Shown here: piece by piece, positions 35,796 to 45,779 of the stretch
Position numbering within the stretch: position 1 is the first letter of the stretch
Layout: every line of letters begins with the position of its first letter
Source of the DNA: CAVQMC01 sp963713505
GTDB taxonomy: Bacteria > Bacteroidota > Ignavibacteria > Ignavibacteriales > Ignavibacteriaceae
DNA: 64,000 nucleotides
Direction of reading: 5' to 3'
NCBI GenBank assembly: GCA_963713505.1
Contig: CAVQMC010000025.1
Location: 186,001-250,000 of the forward strand
Notes under the pieces: model-generated
Told to the model about the DNA's origin: nothing
Databases searched by the model: none
Seen by the model: the letters and a program-made list of their open reading frames with translations, nothing else
Translations under genes and position numbers: made by a program

Positions 35796-37234
35796 ATGTC
35801 TTTAAAATCATTTCTCTACAGTAGAATTAAGAAAACTCTTCTTTTCATATTACTTCCTTTGTCAATCAATACGTTTTCTCAAACAAGGGTTTTCACTATA
35901 GAAGAAGCTATTAAAACTGCCTTGATGAATAATCGGGATGTAATTATAGCAAAAATGGATATTGAAAAATCGGAAGAAGCAGTAGATGAAGCATTTGGAT
36001 ACGCTTTACCTTCGGTTGATATTTCAGCAAACTTTTCTCATTTCCTTGAAAAGCCTAAAACTCCGTTTCCGGATTTTGAAGCATTACTTACAAATGCTAC
36101 TTATAATATTCTTTTTGATGAAAATGTAATTCCACGTGATAATTCAAAATTCCGCCCGATTAATACAGCATTACAGTCCTTTGCATTATCAAACAGTTAC
36201 GAAACTTCTGTTCAAATAACACAAACACTTTTTAACTCAGCAGTATTTAGAGGAATAGGAGCATCTCAAATTTATCTTGATCTTTCAAAGTCTGAATTGC
36301 ACAGAAAAGTAGCTTCATCAATTTTAGAAACTAAAAAAGCGTTTTATGGAGTTCTGCTAACAAAAAGATTTTTAGAAATAACAGAAGCGAGCTATAACAA
36401 CGCTTTGGAAAATTTAAAAATGTAAAAGCACTTCATTCTCAAGGTTTGGTATCCGAGTACGATGCACTCCAAGCTGAAGTAAGAGTTGAAAATATTAAAC
36501 CAACTGTACAGCAAATTAAAAATGATCTTAAAAACGCCAAAAATGGTTTAAAAATTATTCTCGGAATTGATCAAAATGAAGATATCGATGTTGAAGGTGA
36601 ATTTGTATATGAAAAGGAAAGTCTGCCTGAAGAATTTGAAACGATTCAAGCTGCATTAGAAAGCAATTACAGCATTTCTTCACTGAAATATAAAATGCAG
36701 GTTGATGAAGCCTTTATAGCACTGGACAGAGCCGAATACTGGCCCTCACTTTATGCATTTGGAAATTATACTTATGCCGGTTCATCCGACAATTGGAATT
36801 TTCAGAATTATTCCTCATCAATTATTGGTGTTACGTTTTCAATGAATTTGTTTAACGGTAATCGAACTAAGAATAAAGTGCAGCAGTCTGAAATTTCCTT
36901 AAAGCAAACCGGACAGCAATTATCCCAGCTAAATGATTTTATTTCGTCGAAGGTAAAAGCAAAATTAAATGAACTGATTCGTGTTCAAACAACATTAGAT
37001 GCACAGGAAAGAAATGTAACTTTAGCTGAAAAAGCATATAAGATTTCAACCGTAAGATACCAAGAGGGAACAGGCAGCCAGCTGGAAGTTGAAAATGCCG
37101 ACATAGCTTTAAAGCAGGCAAGAATAAACCGGCTGCAGTCGATATATGATTATATAATTGCCAAGTCTTCATTAAATGAACTACTGGGTAAAGTTGAATC
37201 AAAATATTTTGAACTATTAAAACTTAAAAAATGA
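35796..37234 (+). CDS. TolC-family outer-membrane efflux protein, one frameshift
   Basis: A signal ends INTFSQ. The two TolC repeats are visible: IEEAIKTALMNNRDVIIAKM and VDEAFGYALPSVDISA in the first, and WPSLYAFGNYTYAG, VTFSMNLFNGN and VRYQEGTGSQLEVENADIAL in the second. The frame breaks at ~36420 inside an A run. Adding one A joins LENLK to NVKALHSQGLVSEYDAL, giving ~480 residues, the family length. Followed by MFP (41 bases) and RND (10 bases more), it is the outer-membrane duct of a tripartite pump. Confidence 0.88.
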
Positions 37235-37275
37235 AAAAGTTTATTTAAGAAAATTTAAAGAACGGAGAATAAATA

Positions 37276-38322
37276 ATGAATTTGTTTAACTATAAATCGA
37301 TAATACCGGTTTTAATCTTCTCATTAACTTCTCTTTTCTTATTCCAAAGTTGTGGAAAAGAAAAAGTTAATGCTAAAAGCATGGAAGAAATCAGGGCCGA
37401 AGAAGGTGTTCCTGTAAAGGTAGAAGTTATACAATATCAGCCTTTTCAAAAGTACATTAGTTTCTTTGCAAAATTAAACGGTATAAAGGAAGCTACAAAA
37501 GGTGCAATGGTCGGAGGAAAAATAGAAAAGATTAAAACTAAAGTAGGGGATTATGTTAAAAAAGATCAAGTAGTTATTGAATTTGCGGAAGATAATCCGG
37601 GTTTACAATATATACAGGCGCAAAATGCATTTGAAAATTCAGAAAAAACTTATCAAAGAATGAAAGTTCTTTTGGAGGCGGGAGAAACTTCGCAAGCAAA
37701 TTTTGATGGCGCTGAAACTCAGTACCTAGTGGCTAAAAGAAATTACGAAGCATTAAGACAAATGTTATTTATTGAATCTCCTTTCAACGGAACAATCGTA
37801 GATATTAAAGTTAATGAAGGAGATAATGTAAAAAGCGAAGCTCATCTTTTTACTATTGCGCAGTTGACAAAAATGCGTGCTAAAGTATGGGCTTCGGAAA
37901 AGGAAATAAATGACATTAAAAAAGGTATGGGTGCAGAAATAGAATATGACGGTAAGGTTTATCAAGGTAAAGTAGTCGAAGTATCTATGGCAGCAGATCA
38001 GTACAAGCAAGCATTTTATGCCGAAGTAGAGTTTGATAATTCAAAGCTTTCATTGAAAAGCGGAGTAACAGCAGATGTTAAAATTTTAACATATAAAAAT
38101 GATAATGCCATTGTAATTCCTCGAAACTTAGTTATGACAGATGAAAAAGGCGGATATGTTTTTCTTGAAAATAACGGCAAGGCAGAAAAAAGATATGTAA
38201 GCAACGGAAAAGACAGCGGAATAAATTATGAAATAAGAAATGGCTTAAGTGTAGGAGATAATTTAATCATTGAAGGCGCGGCCTTATTAGATAACGGAAT
38301 AAAAGTTAAACTGATACAATAA
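37276..38322 (+). CDS. RND efflux membrane-fusion (periplasmic adaptor) lipoprotein
   Basis: The product has 348 residues. A lipoprotein signal has lipobox LFQSC, so it is lipid-anchored as in AcrA. The HlyD/biotinyl-lipoyl half motifs KIEKIKTKVGDYVKKDQ and ESPFNGTIVDIKVNEGDNV flank a short coiled-coil hairpin (~105-160). Beta-barrel and membrane-proximal domains follow (MRAKVWASEKEINDIKKG; AIVIPRNLVMTDEKG). It links the RND pump to TolC. Confidence 0.9.
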   Translation: MNLFNYKSIIPVLIFSLTSLFLFQSCGKEKVNAKSMEEIRAEEGVPVKVEVIQYQPFQKYISFFAKLNGIKEATKGAMVGGKIEKIKTKVGDYVKKDQVVIEFAEDNPGLQYIQAQNAFENSEKTYQRMKVLLEAGETSQANFDGAETQYLVAKRNYEALRQMLFIESPFNGTIVDIKVNEGDNVKSEAHLFTIAQLTKMRAKVWASEKEINDIKKGMGAEIEYDGKVYQGKVVEVSMAADQYKQAFYAEVEFDNSKLSLKSGVTADVKILTYKNDNAIVIPRNLVMTDEKGGYVFLENNGKAEKRYVSNGKDSGINYEIRNGLSVGDNLIIEGAALLDNGIKVKLIQ

Positions 38323-38332
38323 AGGATTTTTT

Positions 38333-41300
38333 ATGTTTCTCGCTAAATTATCAATAAACAGACCAATCATGACTACTATGGGAATCATGGTTTTCCTGAT
38401 CTTTGGTTTGCTGGCATATTTTACTCTTAATTTAAATTTGCAGCCGGATGTTGAAATTCCTTATGTAACTGTTTCAACTGTTTATCCCGGTGCCGGTCCA
38501 AAAGAAATTGAAGTACTGATCAGTAAAAGAATTGAAGAATCGGTTTCAACTATAAGCCAGATTGAAAGAGTGGAATCTTATTCTTTAGATGGATTGTCTA
38601 TTGTAATTATTGAATTCAAACTGAAAAAAGATGTTGATGTTGCAAACCAGGAGGTAAAAGATAAGGTTGATGAAATAATAAATGATATTCCGGAAGATGC
38701 TGAAAAACCGATTGTTCAAAAAGTAGATTTAAAATCTTTTCCTGTTGTGGATGTTGTACTTTCAGGAAATTTAGATCCGCGTGAATTATTTGAAATAGCC
38801 GATAAGACCTTAAAGGACAGATTCTCTCAAATAGAAGGTGTTGCAAAAGTTGATATTATAGGAGGACAGGAAAGAGAAATTAGAGTTGTTCTTGATAACA
38901 AAGAAGCATTTGAAAATAATATCTCACTTCCCCAACTTCTGCAGATTCTTCAAGCCCATAATATGGATATTCCCGGCGGTTATTTTAAAATTAAAGATCA
39001 GGAATATACAGTGCGACTAAAAGGTGAGTTTGCAGATCCGGAAACTATGAATAATTTACTAGTCCCAACTCCTTTCGGACCGAAAAAACTGCAGCAATTT
39101 GCAAAAGTAATGGATTACGGAAAGGATATTAGGCAGCGTGCAGTTTATTTTAATAATATTAACAAAGAGAAAGATGCAAATGTAATTAGAATGGGAATTG
39201 TCAAAAGTGCTGAGGGAAATATTGTTGAGGTTGCCGATGGTATAAAAAAAGCCTTACCGGATATAAAAGCTTCGCTTCCTCAGGGCACTAATTTAGTAAT
39301 TGTAAACGATGAATCAGACTTTGTGAAAAGCAGTGTAAACGATACGATGAGTAACGTTTATTTGGGAGTAATCTTTACAGCAATTGTACTATTGCTGTTC
39401 CTTCATGATTTAAGATCAACTATAATAGTTGCATTATCAATGCCCACTTCAATTATTTCGACTTTTTTCCTCTTGCAGGTTTCAGGTTTATCTTTAAATA
39501 TGATGACCCTGATGGGACTGTCTGTATCGGTCGGTGTGCTTGTAGCAAATTCAATTGTAGTCATTGAAAATATTTTCAGGTATAAAAGTTTAGGAAAAAA
39601 TAATAAAGAAGCTGCGTATAAAGGAACTTCCGAAGTTGTAGTTGCTGTTCTTGCATCAACATTAACAAATCTAGTTGTATTTTTACCGGTTGCAAATATG
39701 TCTTCAATGGTGGGACAGTGGTTAAAAGAACTAGCACTAGCTGCTGTTTTTGCCACCATCTTTTCTTTAATAATGTCTTTTACCTTAACTCCGATGTTGG
39801 CTTCTCTTATTATTCCGGAAGTGAGGAAAAAGAAAAACAAGTTTGCATTATGGTTTGAAAAGATGGAGGAAAAGTCCAATATAATTTATAAGAAAATATT
39901 ATCCGTTATTCTTCAAAATAAAAAGAATAGTCTGATTGCTGTATTAGGTTCGTTTTTAGTTTTTCTTGCAGTTGTTTTCACTTTTGGTCCTAAACTCGGA
40001 TTTGAATTTATGGCACCTATGGATGACGGTAAAATTAGAGTAGAAGTTGAATTGCCTGAAGGTTATAATCTGGAAGCTACTTCAAAAGTTATTGGCGAAA
40101 TTGAAAACCGAATAAAAAACCATAAAGAAGTCATACATATGTTAACTGATTTGGGGAAAGTAAGTGATCTTGATATAGGAACAAACATGGCGGCAATGAA
40201 TGTGCAGCTTGTCGATGCTAAGGATAGAAATGTCGGATTGCAGGAAATGATTTCCGTTTTTGTTAAAGAATTAGCCGATATTCCAAATGCAAAAATAAAA
40301 GTAGATTTAGGATCTCATGTTGGCGGGCCCGGTGCTCAAATTCAATTTTATTTATTGGGACAGGATTTGGATAAGCTTGAAGAACTTAAAAGTGAAATAA
40401 TGACTAAAATAAAGGATGTTCCGGGATTAATAAATTTAGATCAGAGTTCTCGGGCAGGCAAACCGGAAATAACGGTTTTCCCTAAAAGAGAAAAATTAAA
40501 TGAAGCAGGGTTGTCGGTAACTGAAGTTGCTTTAACACTAAGATCCTCGGTTGAAGGAATTGCATCCTCAAAATACAGAGAATATGGAAATGAATATGAT
40601 ATAACAGTAACACTTAATGACAATTCAATTTCATCGCCGGAAGATATTGGAAAAATTACTGTTGTTTCGCCTGTTGTAGGAGCATTAAGACTTGCTCAAA
40701 TAGCTGACATTAAATTTACACGTGGTTATACAAAAATTCTTCATAGAGATAAATTTACTACTATTACATTTACCGGCTCACCGGCAGAAGGAGTTCCCCT
40801 GGGTAATGTTACTTCTGAAATAGGTAATAGACTGGAAAGTTTAAATCTACCTCCGGGATATAGTATTAAATGGGGCGGCAATGTGCAAATGATGAATGAT
40901 ATGATTGCGGACATGATGTTTGCATTTTTCTTAGCAATACTTTTAACCTATATGCTCTTAGCTGCGATCCTGGAAAGCTTTTGGCAGCCGGTTATGATTA
41001 TGTTAACTGTTCTGCTTGGAATGATAGGCGTTATACTTTCACTTTACATTACAAATATTGCATTTAGTGTAACCTCTTTAATGGCAATTATTATGTTGAT
41101 CGGAATCGTAGTTAATAATGCAATACTAATTCTGGATTATACAAATCAGTTAAGAAGAGAGCAGGGTTATCTTCCAAAAGACGCATTATTGGAGGCATGT
41201 CCTGTAAAATTAAAACCGCAAATTATGTCAACAACGGCTATAATTTTAGGGATGCTGCCTCTTGCACTTGGGATTGGTGATGCAGGAAAAGAAATGAGAA

Positions 41301-41434
41301 TTCCGCTTGGTGTTGTAGCAATTGGTGGTTTGGCTGTATCAACAGTATTAACACTTTTTGTAATCCCTGCATTTTATTATATAACTGCAAAGGTTAAACC
41401 TGTTAAAGAAATTTCTGATAATAAATTAGGATAA
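38333..41434 (+). CDS. RND-family efflux permease lacking the canonical proton-relay triad
   Basis: The product has 1033 residues and the full HAE/AcrB-like layout: TM1 near residues 10-30, PDVEIPYVTVSTVYPGAGP, two large periplasmic loops, and 12 TMs. TM4 reads GVLVANSIVVIENIF where AcrB has VDDAIVVVEN, so both relay Asp residues (407/408 in AcrB) are Ala and Asn. TM10 reads IGIVVNNAILILDY where AcrB has the relay Lys, here Asn. Energy coupling therefore differs from the proton-driven prototype. It is the last gene of the operon, 10 bases after the MFP gene, and a terminator follows. Substrate unknown. Confidence 0.92.
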   Translation: MFLAKLSINRPIMTTMGIMVFLIFGLLAYFTLNLNLQPDVEIPYVTVSTVYPGAGPKEIEVLISKRIEESVSTISQIERVESYSLDGLSIVIIEFKLKKDVDVANQEVKDKVDEIINDIPEDAEKPIVQKVDLKSFPVVDVVLSGNLDPRELFEIADKTLKDRFSQIEGVAKVDIIGGQEREIRVVLDNKEAFENNISLPQLLQILQAHNMDIPGGYFKIKDQEYTVRLKGEFADPETMNNLLVPTPFGPKKLQQFAKVMDYGKDIRQRAVYFNNINKEKDANVIRMGIVKSAEGNIVEVADGIKKALPDIKASLPQGTNLVIVNDESDFVKSSVNDTMSNVYLGVIFTAIVLLLFLHDLRSTIIVALSMPTSIISTFFLLQVSGLSLNMMTLMGLSVSVGVLVANSIVVIENIFRYKSLGKNNKEAAYKGTSEVVVAVLASTLTNLVVFLPVANMSSMVGQWLKELALAAVFATIFSLIMSFTLTPMLASLIIPEVRKKKNKFALWFEKMEEKSNIIYKKILSVILQNKKNSLIAVLGSFLVFLAVVFTFGPKLGFEFMAPMDDGKIRVEVELPEGYNLEATSKVIGEIENRIKNHKEVIHMLTDLGKVSDLDIGTNMAAMNVQLVDAKDRNVGLQEMISVFVKELADIPNAKIKVDLGSHVGGPGAQIQFYLLGQDLDKLEELKSEIMTKIKDVPGLINLDQSSRAGKPEITVFPKREKLNEAGLSVTEVALTLRSSVEGIASSKYREYGNEYDITVTLNDNSISSPEDIGKITVVSPVVGALRLAQIADIKFTRGYTKILHRDKFTTITFTGSPAEGVPLGNVTSEIGNRLESLNLPPGYSIKWGGNVQMMNDMIADMMFAFFLAILLTYMLLAAILESFWQPVMIMLTVLLGMIGVILSLYITNIAFSVTSLMAIIMLIGIVVNNAILILDYTNQLRREQGYLPKDALLEACPVKLKPQIMSTTAIILGMLPLALGIGDAGKEMRIPLGVVAIGGLAVSTVLTLFVIPAFYYITAKVKPVKEISDNKLG

Positions 41435-41458
41435 CTTTATTAGTACTATAAATAATTG

Positions 41459-41531
41459 GGAGTAAAGCTCTTAGTTAACTAATGCCGATCATCTTTATGA
41501 TCACAATTAACCCTTGCTTTACTCCTTTTTT
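41459..41531 (+). terminator. Terminator after the RND operon
   Basis: GGAGTAAAGC (41459-41468) pairs with GCTTTACTCC (41516-41525), followed by TTTTTT. The loop contains a second hairpin, GATCAT (41487-41492) with ATGATC (41497-41502). Confidence 0.75.
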
Positions 41532-41632
41532 AATTTATTAAAAATCTTTGTAATTTGCTTATATTCATACTCCTAATAATTATTTAGTGCTTTCCCAATA
41601 AATTACTTTTCATTTGTTTAAAAGGAGATTTA

Positions 41633-42058
41633 ATGTCAATTAAAAAAAGAGTAACCGGTATAGGTGGAATTTTCTTTAAAAGTAAAAATCCGGAAAAAAT
41701 TAAAAATTGGTATAAAGAACATCTTGGAATGATTGTTAATGAATATGGTTCTGTTTTTGAATTCATAAAATCTGGAGAACCGTTTGAAAAAGGTTATCTT
41801 GTTTGGAGTCCATTTAAGGAAGACACGGATTATTTTAATCCGTCTGGAAAAGAATTTATGATAAACTATAGAGTTGAGAACATTGAAGATCTTGTAGAGC
41901 AATTAAAAAAAGAAGGAGTAAAAGTTTTAGATGAAATAGAAACATATGAGTATGGAAAGTTTGTCCATATCATGGATATCGATGGAAATAAAATTGAACT
42001 TTGGGAACCAATAGACAAAGCATTTACAGATTTATATAATGATAAAACAAATAGATAA
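41633..42058 (+). CDS. VOC (glyoxalase/bleomycin-resistance) superfamily protein
   Basis: The product has 141 residues. The two beta-alpha-beta-beta-beta units of the VOC fold are seen: GIGGIFFKSKNPEKIKNWYKEHLGM and a second from ~80 (MINYRVENIEDLVEQLKKEGVKV) ending HIMDIDGNKIELWEP, whose Glu is a usual metal ligand. The substrate cannot be told from sequence. AAGGAG precedes the ATG. Confidence 0.85.
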   Translation: MSIKKRVTGIGGIFFKSKNPEKIKNWYKEHLGMIVNEYGSVFEFIKSGEPFEKGYLVWSPFKEDTDYFNPSGKEFMINYRVENIEDLVEQLKKEGVKVLDEIETYEYGKFVHIMDIDGNKIELWEPIDKAFTDLYNDKTNR

Positions 42059-42086
42059 GTTTTTTAATATTTAGAAGTTTATAAAA

Positions 42087-42257
42087 ATGAGAAAAATAAT
42101 TTTATTTATTGCTTCCAGCCTAGATGGATATATTGCAGGAAAGAATGGTGAAATTGACTGTCTCTTCAGTGAAGTGAATTATTGTTTTCCCCGAATTTTT
42201 TTAGAATATTTGCGCTCTATGCGTTCTAAAAATTTAAAGATAGCCTACTTTAATTAG
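42087..42257 (+). pseudogene. N-terminal remnant of a RibD/DHFR-like reductase
   Basis: A 56-codon frame starts MRKIILFIASSLDGYIAG then KNGEIDCLF, the N-terminal strand and loop of the RibD C-terminal/dihydrofolate-reductase-like family, whose members have ~170 residues. Similarity ends abruptly after ~28 residues and the rest is unrelated. The gene is truncated. The rest of 42258-42363 is AT-rich leader of the next gene. Confidence 0.65.
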
Positions 42258-42363
42258 CTTGCAAGGTAAAAATTAAAAATATAGAAATTATTTTTAATTT
42301 TTATTTAATAAATAATATTATTAATATATTTTCAATTGTCGATTATTGTAAAGGAGTTGATCT

Positions 42364-43825
42364 ATGTTAAATTCAGTACTGAAAATTTTTTGTTTTCTTG
42401 CATTATTTTTATTGGAAGTATTTGCACAACATAATGGGGAAATTATTTGGAATAAGACATACGGAGGAGATTCATATGATGAAGCCGATGCAGTTATGGC
42501 AACTTATGACAGTGCTTATATTGTTGGCGGATATACTCAATCATTTGGTCTTGGAAGGTTCGGCAATGCTTATATGGTTAAAACAAATCTAACCGGAGAT
42601 ACAATTTGGACGAGGATGTATGGAAGGGATGGAATGGATGTTTTTACTTCGGTAGTTGTTGATCCTGATAGTAATTATTTAGCTGTCGGATTTACAGATA
42701 CACAAAACGATTATGAAAATATTTATGCGGTAAAAGTTAATGAAGAAGGATCTACAATTTGGGAAAAAAATTATGGAGGTACTCAAAAAGATATCGGTCA
42801 TTCAATAGTAAAAGCATCTGACGGTGGATTTATAATTGCGGGTGAAACAAAATCATTTGGAAATGGAGACGCAGATGTTTTCTTAATGAAAATAAATAAT
42901 AATGGAGATTCGCTCTGGTTTAAAACTTATGGAACTCTAGGTAATGATGCTGCTTATGGTATTAATTCAACTGATGATGGTGGTTATATAGTAACCGGCT
43001 TATATAATTCGGCTGATCTTTGGTTATTGAGAATAAATTCAGCAGGCGATACTTTATGGACTAAATCTATCGGCGGGACCGACTATGAAGAAGGAATAAA
43101 TTCCGTAGAAACATCGGATAAAGGATTTATTACTTGCGGAAGTACAGCTTCAATACGGTGCAGGGCAACTGGATGCATATTTAGTAAAAACTGATTCCAT
43201 TGGTAATGTAATTTGGCAGAAAACTTACGGCAACACAGGTTACGATGAAGGAAGAAAAGTATTGATAAAGCCAGATGGCGGATATATGATTATGGCAAAT
43301 ACAGATTCACAGATCCCGGGAGAATTTAATTATTATATTATCTCAACAAATGATAACGGTGATACACTCTGGACTCATACTTATGGAGGAGCAGGTACGG
43401 ATAGATGTTTCGACATGCAGTTGATTTCTCCTGATCAGTATTTAATTGCCGGAACAACTTATGATCCTGTAACGGATGGTGATGCAACTTTAACACTTAT
43501 TCAAGGTGAAGGTAATCCAGTTTCAGTAAATGAAACTTTACCGCCTTCAAGTTTTCATCTTTTCAATGCTTATCCAAATCCGTTTAATCCTTCTACAAAA
43601 ATTAAATATACAATACCCGAATTAAAAAACGGAATGCCTGTTAATACCAAATTATCTATTTATGATATACTTGGAAAGCAAGTAGCTGTACTTGTAAATA
43701 AACAACAAACAGCAGGGGAGCATGAAGTATTATTTGACGGAGAAAATTTATCGAGTGGAATCTATTTTTATAAATTGCAATTCGGAAATCTAATTAAAAC
43801 TAAGAAGATGATTTTACTGAAATAA
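42364..43825 (+). CDS. Secreted beta-propeller-like protein with T9SS sorting domain, one frameshift
   Basis: A signal ends LEVFAQ. Repeats of ~50 residues follow, each with patterns like GDTLWTKSIGGTDYEEG, DGGFIIAGETKSFGNG and DVFLMKINNNGD, typical of Ignavibacteria secreted propellers. The frame ends at 43194; skipping one base at ~43152 gives YGAGQLDAYLVKTDSIGNV and continues to 43825. The C terminus is a type IX sorting domain: NAYPNPFNPSTKIKY, LSIYDILGKQVAVLV, SSGIYFYKL, KKMILLK. Full length ~486 residues. GGAG precedes the ATG. Confidence 0.88.
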
Positions 43826-43877
43826 TTACTCTTATTTTTTATCAAATGAATTTGGTCGAAATATTTATCTTTCAATA

Positions 43878-43924
43878 CCCTGCCCTAATTATAAAAAGGA
43901 AATCAGAAGATTTCCTTTGCAGGG
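43878..43924 (+). terminator. Nested hairpin downstream of the T9SS gene
   Basis: Outer CCCTGC (43878-43883) pairs with GCAGGG (43919-43924). Inner AAAGGAAATC (43895-43904) pairs with GATTTCCTTT (43909-43918) over an AGAA loop. No clear T run follows, so termination is uncertain. Its right arm overlaps the promoter candidate at 43916. Confidence 0.45.
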
Positions 43925-43945
43925 GTTAAAAATCTTTTATCTTTG
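43916..43945 (+). promoter_or_regulatory. Strong match to a Bacteroidota sigma promoter, no gene directly downstream
   Basis: TTTG (43916-43919), 18 bases, TATCTTTG (43938-43945), an exact TAnnTTTG. The next good start codon is 44211, 265 bases away. From 43946 to 44195 I see only very short frames (for example ATG TCC at 43983, six codons) and no RNA gene fold. Confidence 0.55.
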
Positions 43946-44195
43946 TAACAAATCATCTTAGAATTATAACTAATAAGGTAAAATGTCCATCATCAAAAAC
44001 TAAAATATTTTTAATAGGTTCGGATTAATTGATCATATGAACTGCTTAACCAAATATTATTTGTATCATAATCATAACAGGTATTAAGAGATAGAATATC
44101 TAGTGATTATGCAATTAAATACTGCATTTATAACAAAAATGCATCTAAATTAATATCTTAATTTGTTTTTTACAAAATATGATTATTAAAATTTA

Positions 44196-44203
44196 TAACT
44201 TTG
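44196..44203 (+). promoter_or_regulatory. TAnnTTTG -7 element abutting a start codon
   Basis: TAACTTTG lies 7 bases before ATG 44211 and no Shine-Dalgarno is present, so the mRNA could be nearly leaderless. No well-spaced TTTG -33 box is seen. Confidence 0.35.
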
Positions 44204-44210
44204 CGACTTT

Positions 44211-44840
44211 ATGAATAAATATTTAAAAACAGCAATTTATCTCGGTATTTTTACTATTGTTTATAATTTAATTGAAGGGATTGTTTCTGTTGTTTTCGGA
44301 CTTCATGATGAAACTTTAGCATTGTTAGGTTTTGGTGTTGACAGTTTTGTAGAAGTTGTTTCCGGAATCGGTATCGTTCATATGATAATCAGGATAAAAT
44401 TAGCGGGGATAGAAGAGAGAGATAAATTTGAAAAAACTGCACTTCGAATCACAGGAACAGGATTTTATATTTTGACTGCAGGTTTAATTGCAGGCTCAAT
44501 ACTAAATATAATTTATGATATCAAACCACAAACTACTTTAGTTGGAATAATAGTTTCCATCATTTCAATAATAACAATGTATATTTTATTGAAGGCTAAA
44601 TTAAATGTTGGAAAAAAATTGAACTCTGCCGCAATAATTGCTGATGCGAACTGCACTAAAACGTGTTTTTACTTATCTTTCATTTTACTGGCATCAAGCG
44701 GTTTTTACGAATTATTTAAGATTGGATATTTTGATATTTTAGGAAGTCTCGGAATAGCATATTACGCATTTAAGGAAGGTAAAGAAGCCTTTGAGAAAGT
44801 TCGAACCGGCGAAATAACTTGCTGTGATGATGATTGTTAA
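44211..44840 (+). CDS. CDF-like cation transporter with Cys substitutions
   Basis: The product has 209 residues with about five to six hydrophobic helices and no long cytoplasmic domain. TM2 has FGVDSFVEVVSG (DxxxE where CDF pumps have DxxxD). TM5 has ADANCTKTCFYLS, where the usual HxxxD metal site is replaced by CxxxC. The tail ends CCDDDC. The pattern suggests a CDF relative selective for a soft or thiophilic metal; the ion is not known. It stands alone, flanked by long non-coding stretches. Confidence 0.7.
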   Translation: MNKYLKTAIYLGIFTIVYNLIEGIVSVVFGLHDETLALLGFGVDSFVEVVSGIGIVHMIIRIKLAGIEERDKFEKTALRITGTGFYILTAGLIAGSILNIIYDIKPQTTLVGIIVSIISIITMYILLKAKLNVGKKLNSAAIIADANCTKTCFYLSFILLASSGFYELFKIGYFDILGSLGIAYYAFKEGKEAFEKVRTGEITCCDDDC

Positions 44841-44897
44841 AATTTTATCAAACTTGATATAAATAAATGTTGTTGTTATAAATTAATTATTTTTTTG

Positions 44898-44928
44898 TTG
44901 CTTTCGAATTTTTTGCAGACTATCTTTA
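44898..44928 (+). promoter_or_regulatory. Possible promoter of the DUF1579 gene
   Basis: TTG (44898-44900), 20 bases, TATCTTTA (44921-44928), one mismatch from TAnnTTTG, ~75 bases before ATG 45004. Confidence 0.3.
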
Positions 44929-45003
44929 TTGCACTTCAAAAATTCTTCTCGTGATTTTTCAAATTCTGTCTTATTAATTTAATTACCATATAGGGAGGTT
45001 TAT

Positions 45004-45594
45004 ATGTTTAGAAAAATTATTTTCTTTTTAATTGCAGGTTTTATTGTATTGCCTGCAATAATAAAAGCTCAGGACAACAGTCAGGAAGAAATGTCTCCGG
45101 AACAAAAAATTTGGATGGATTATATGACTCCGTCTGAAGCGCATCAAATGATGGCGAAATTTGAGGGTGATTGGAAAACAAATATTAAAATGTGGATGGA
45201 TCCAAATGCCGATCCCCAGGTATTTGAGGGGACAACTCACAACGAAATGATTTTGGGCGGAAGATATATAAAATCTGTTAACAAAAGTATAATGATGGGA
45301 ATGCCGTTTGAAGGTGTTATGATTGAGGGATTCGACAATGATAAAAAAGAATATACTTCAATTTGGATAGATAATTTTGGAACAGGAACAATGATAAGCA
45401 AAGGTAAATATGATGATGAAACCGGTAAGGTAATAATGTATGGAACATCATATGATCCTGTTAAAAAAGAAGATGTGAAATTCAAACAAACATTCGAACA
45501 TCAAGGAGATAATAAAATGGTAATGGAAATGTTCATGGTCGATGAGAATGGACAGGAAACAAAATCGATGGAAATAAATTACTCTAAAGATTAA
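45004..45594 (+). CDS. Exported DUF1579 family protein
   Basis: The product has 196 residues with a signal peptide ending AIIKAQ. The body matches the DUF1579 lipocalin-like pattern: MMAKFEGDWKTNIKMW, ILGGRYIKSVNKS, MIEGFDNDKKEYTSIWIDN, GTGTMISKGKYD. The function of the family is unknown. GGGAGG precedes the ATG and a terminator follows, so it is a single-gene unit. Confidence 0.85.
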   Translation: MFRKIIFFLIAGFIVLPAIIKAQDNSQEEMSPEQKIWMDYMTPSEAHQMMAKFEGDWKTNIKMWMDPNADPQVFEGTTHNEMILGGRYIKSVNKSIMMGMPFEGVMIEGFDNDKKEYTSIWIDNFGTGTMISKGKYDDETGKVIMYGTSYDPVKKEDVKFKQTFEHQGDNKMVMEMFMVDENGQETKSMEINYSKD

Positions 45595-45606
45595 GCTAAG
45601 ATCATT

Positions 45607-45643
45607 AAAGGTATGATTATAAATAGTCATACCTTTTATTTTT
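45607..45643 (+). terminator. Terminator after DUF1579 gene
   Basis: AAAGGTATGA (45607-45616) pairs with TCATACCTTT (45627-45636), followed by TATTTTT. Confidence 0.85.
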
Positions 45644-45779
45644 AAACAAAGTCATTTTCAAATTGTCTTACCTATTTACCTTAATATAATCTTAAAATTA
45701 AATTAACAGCAAATTAACACAGTCAATATATATTTAAACTAGAGTAAATTTATTAAGTGTTAATTAAAGGGATAGAAAT

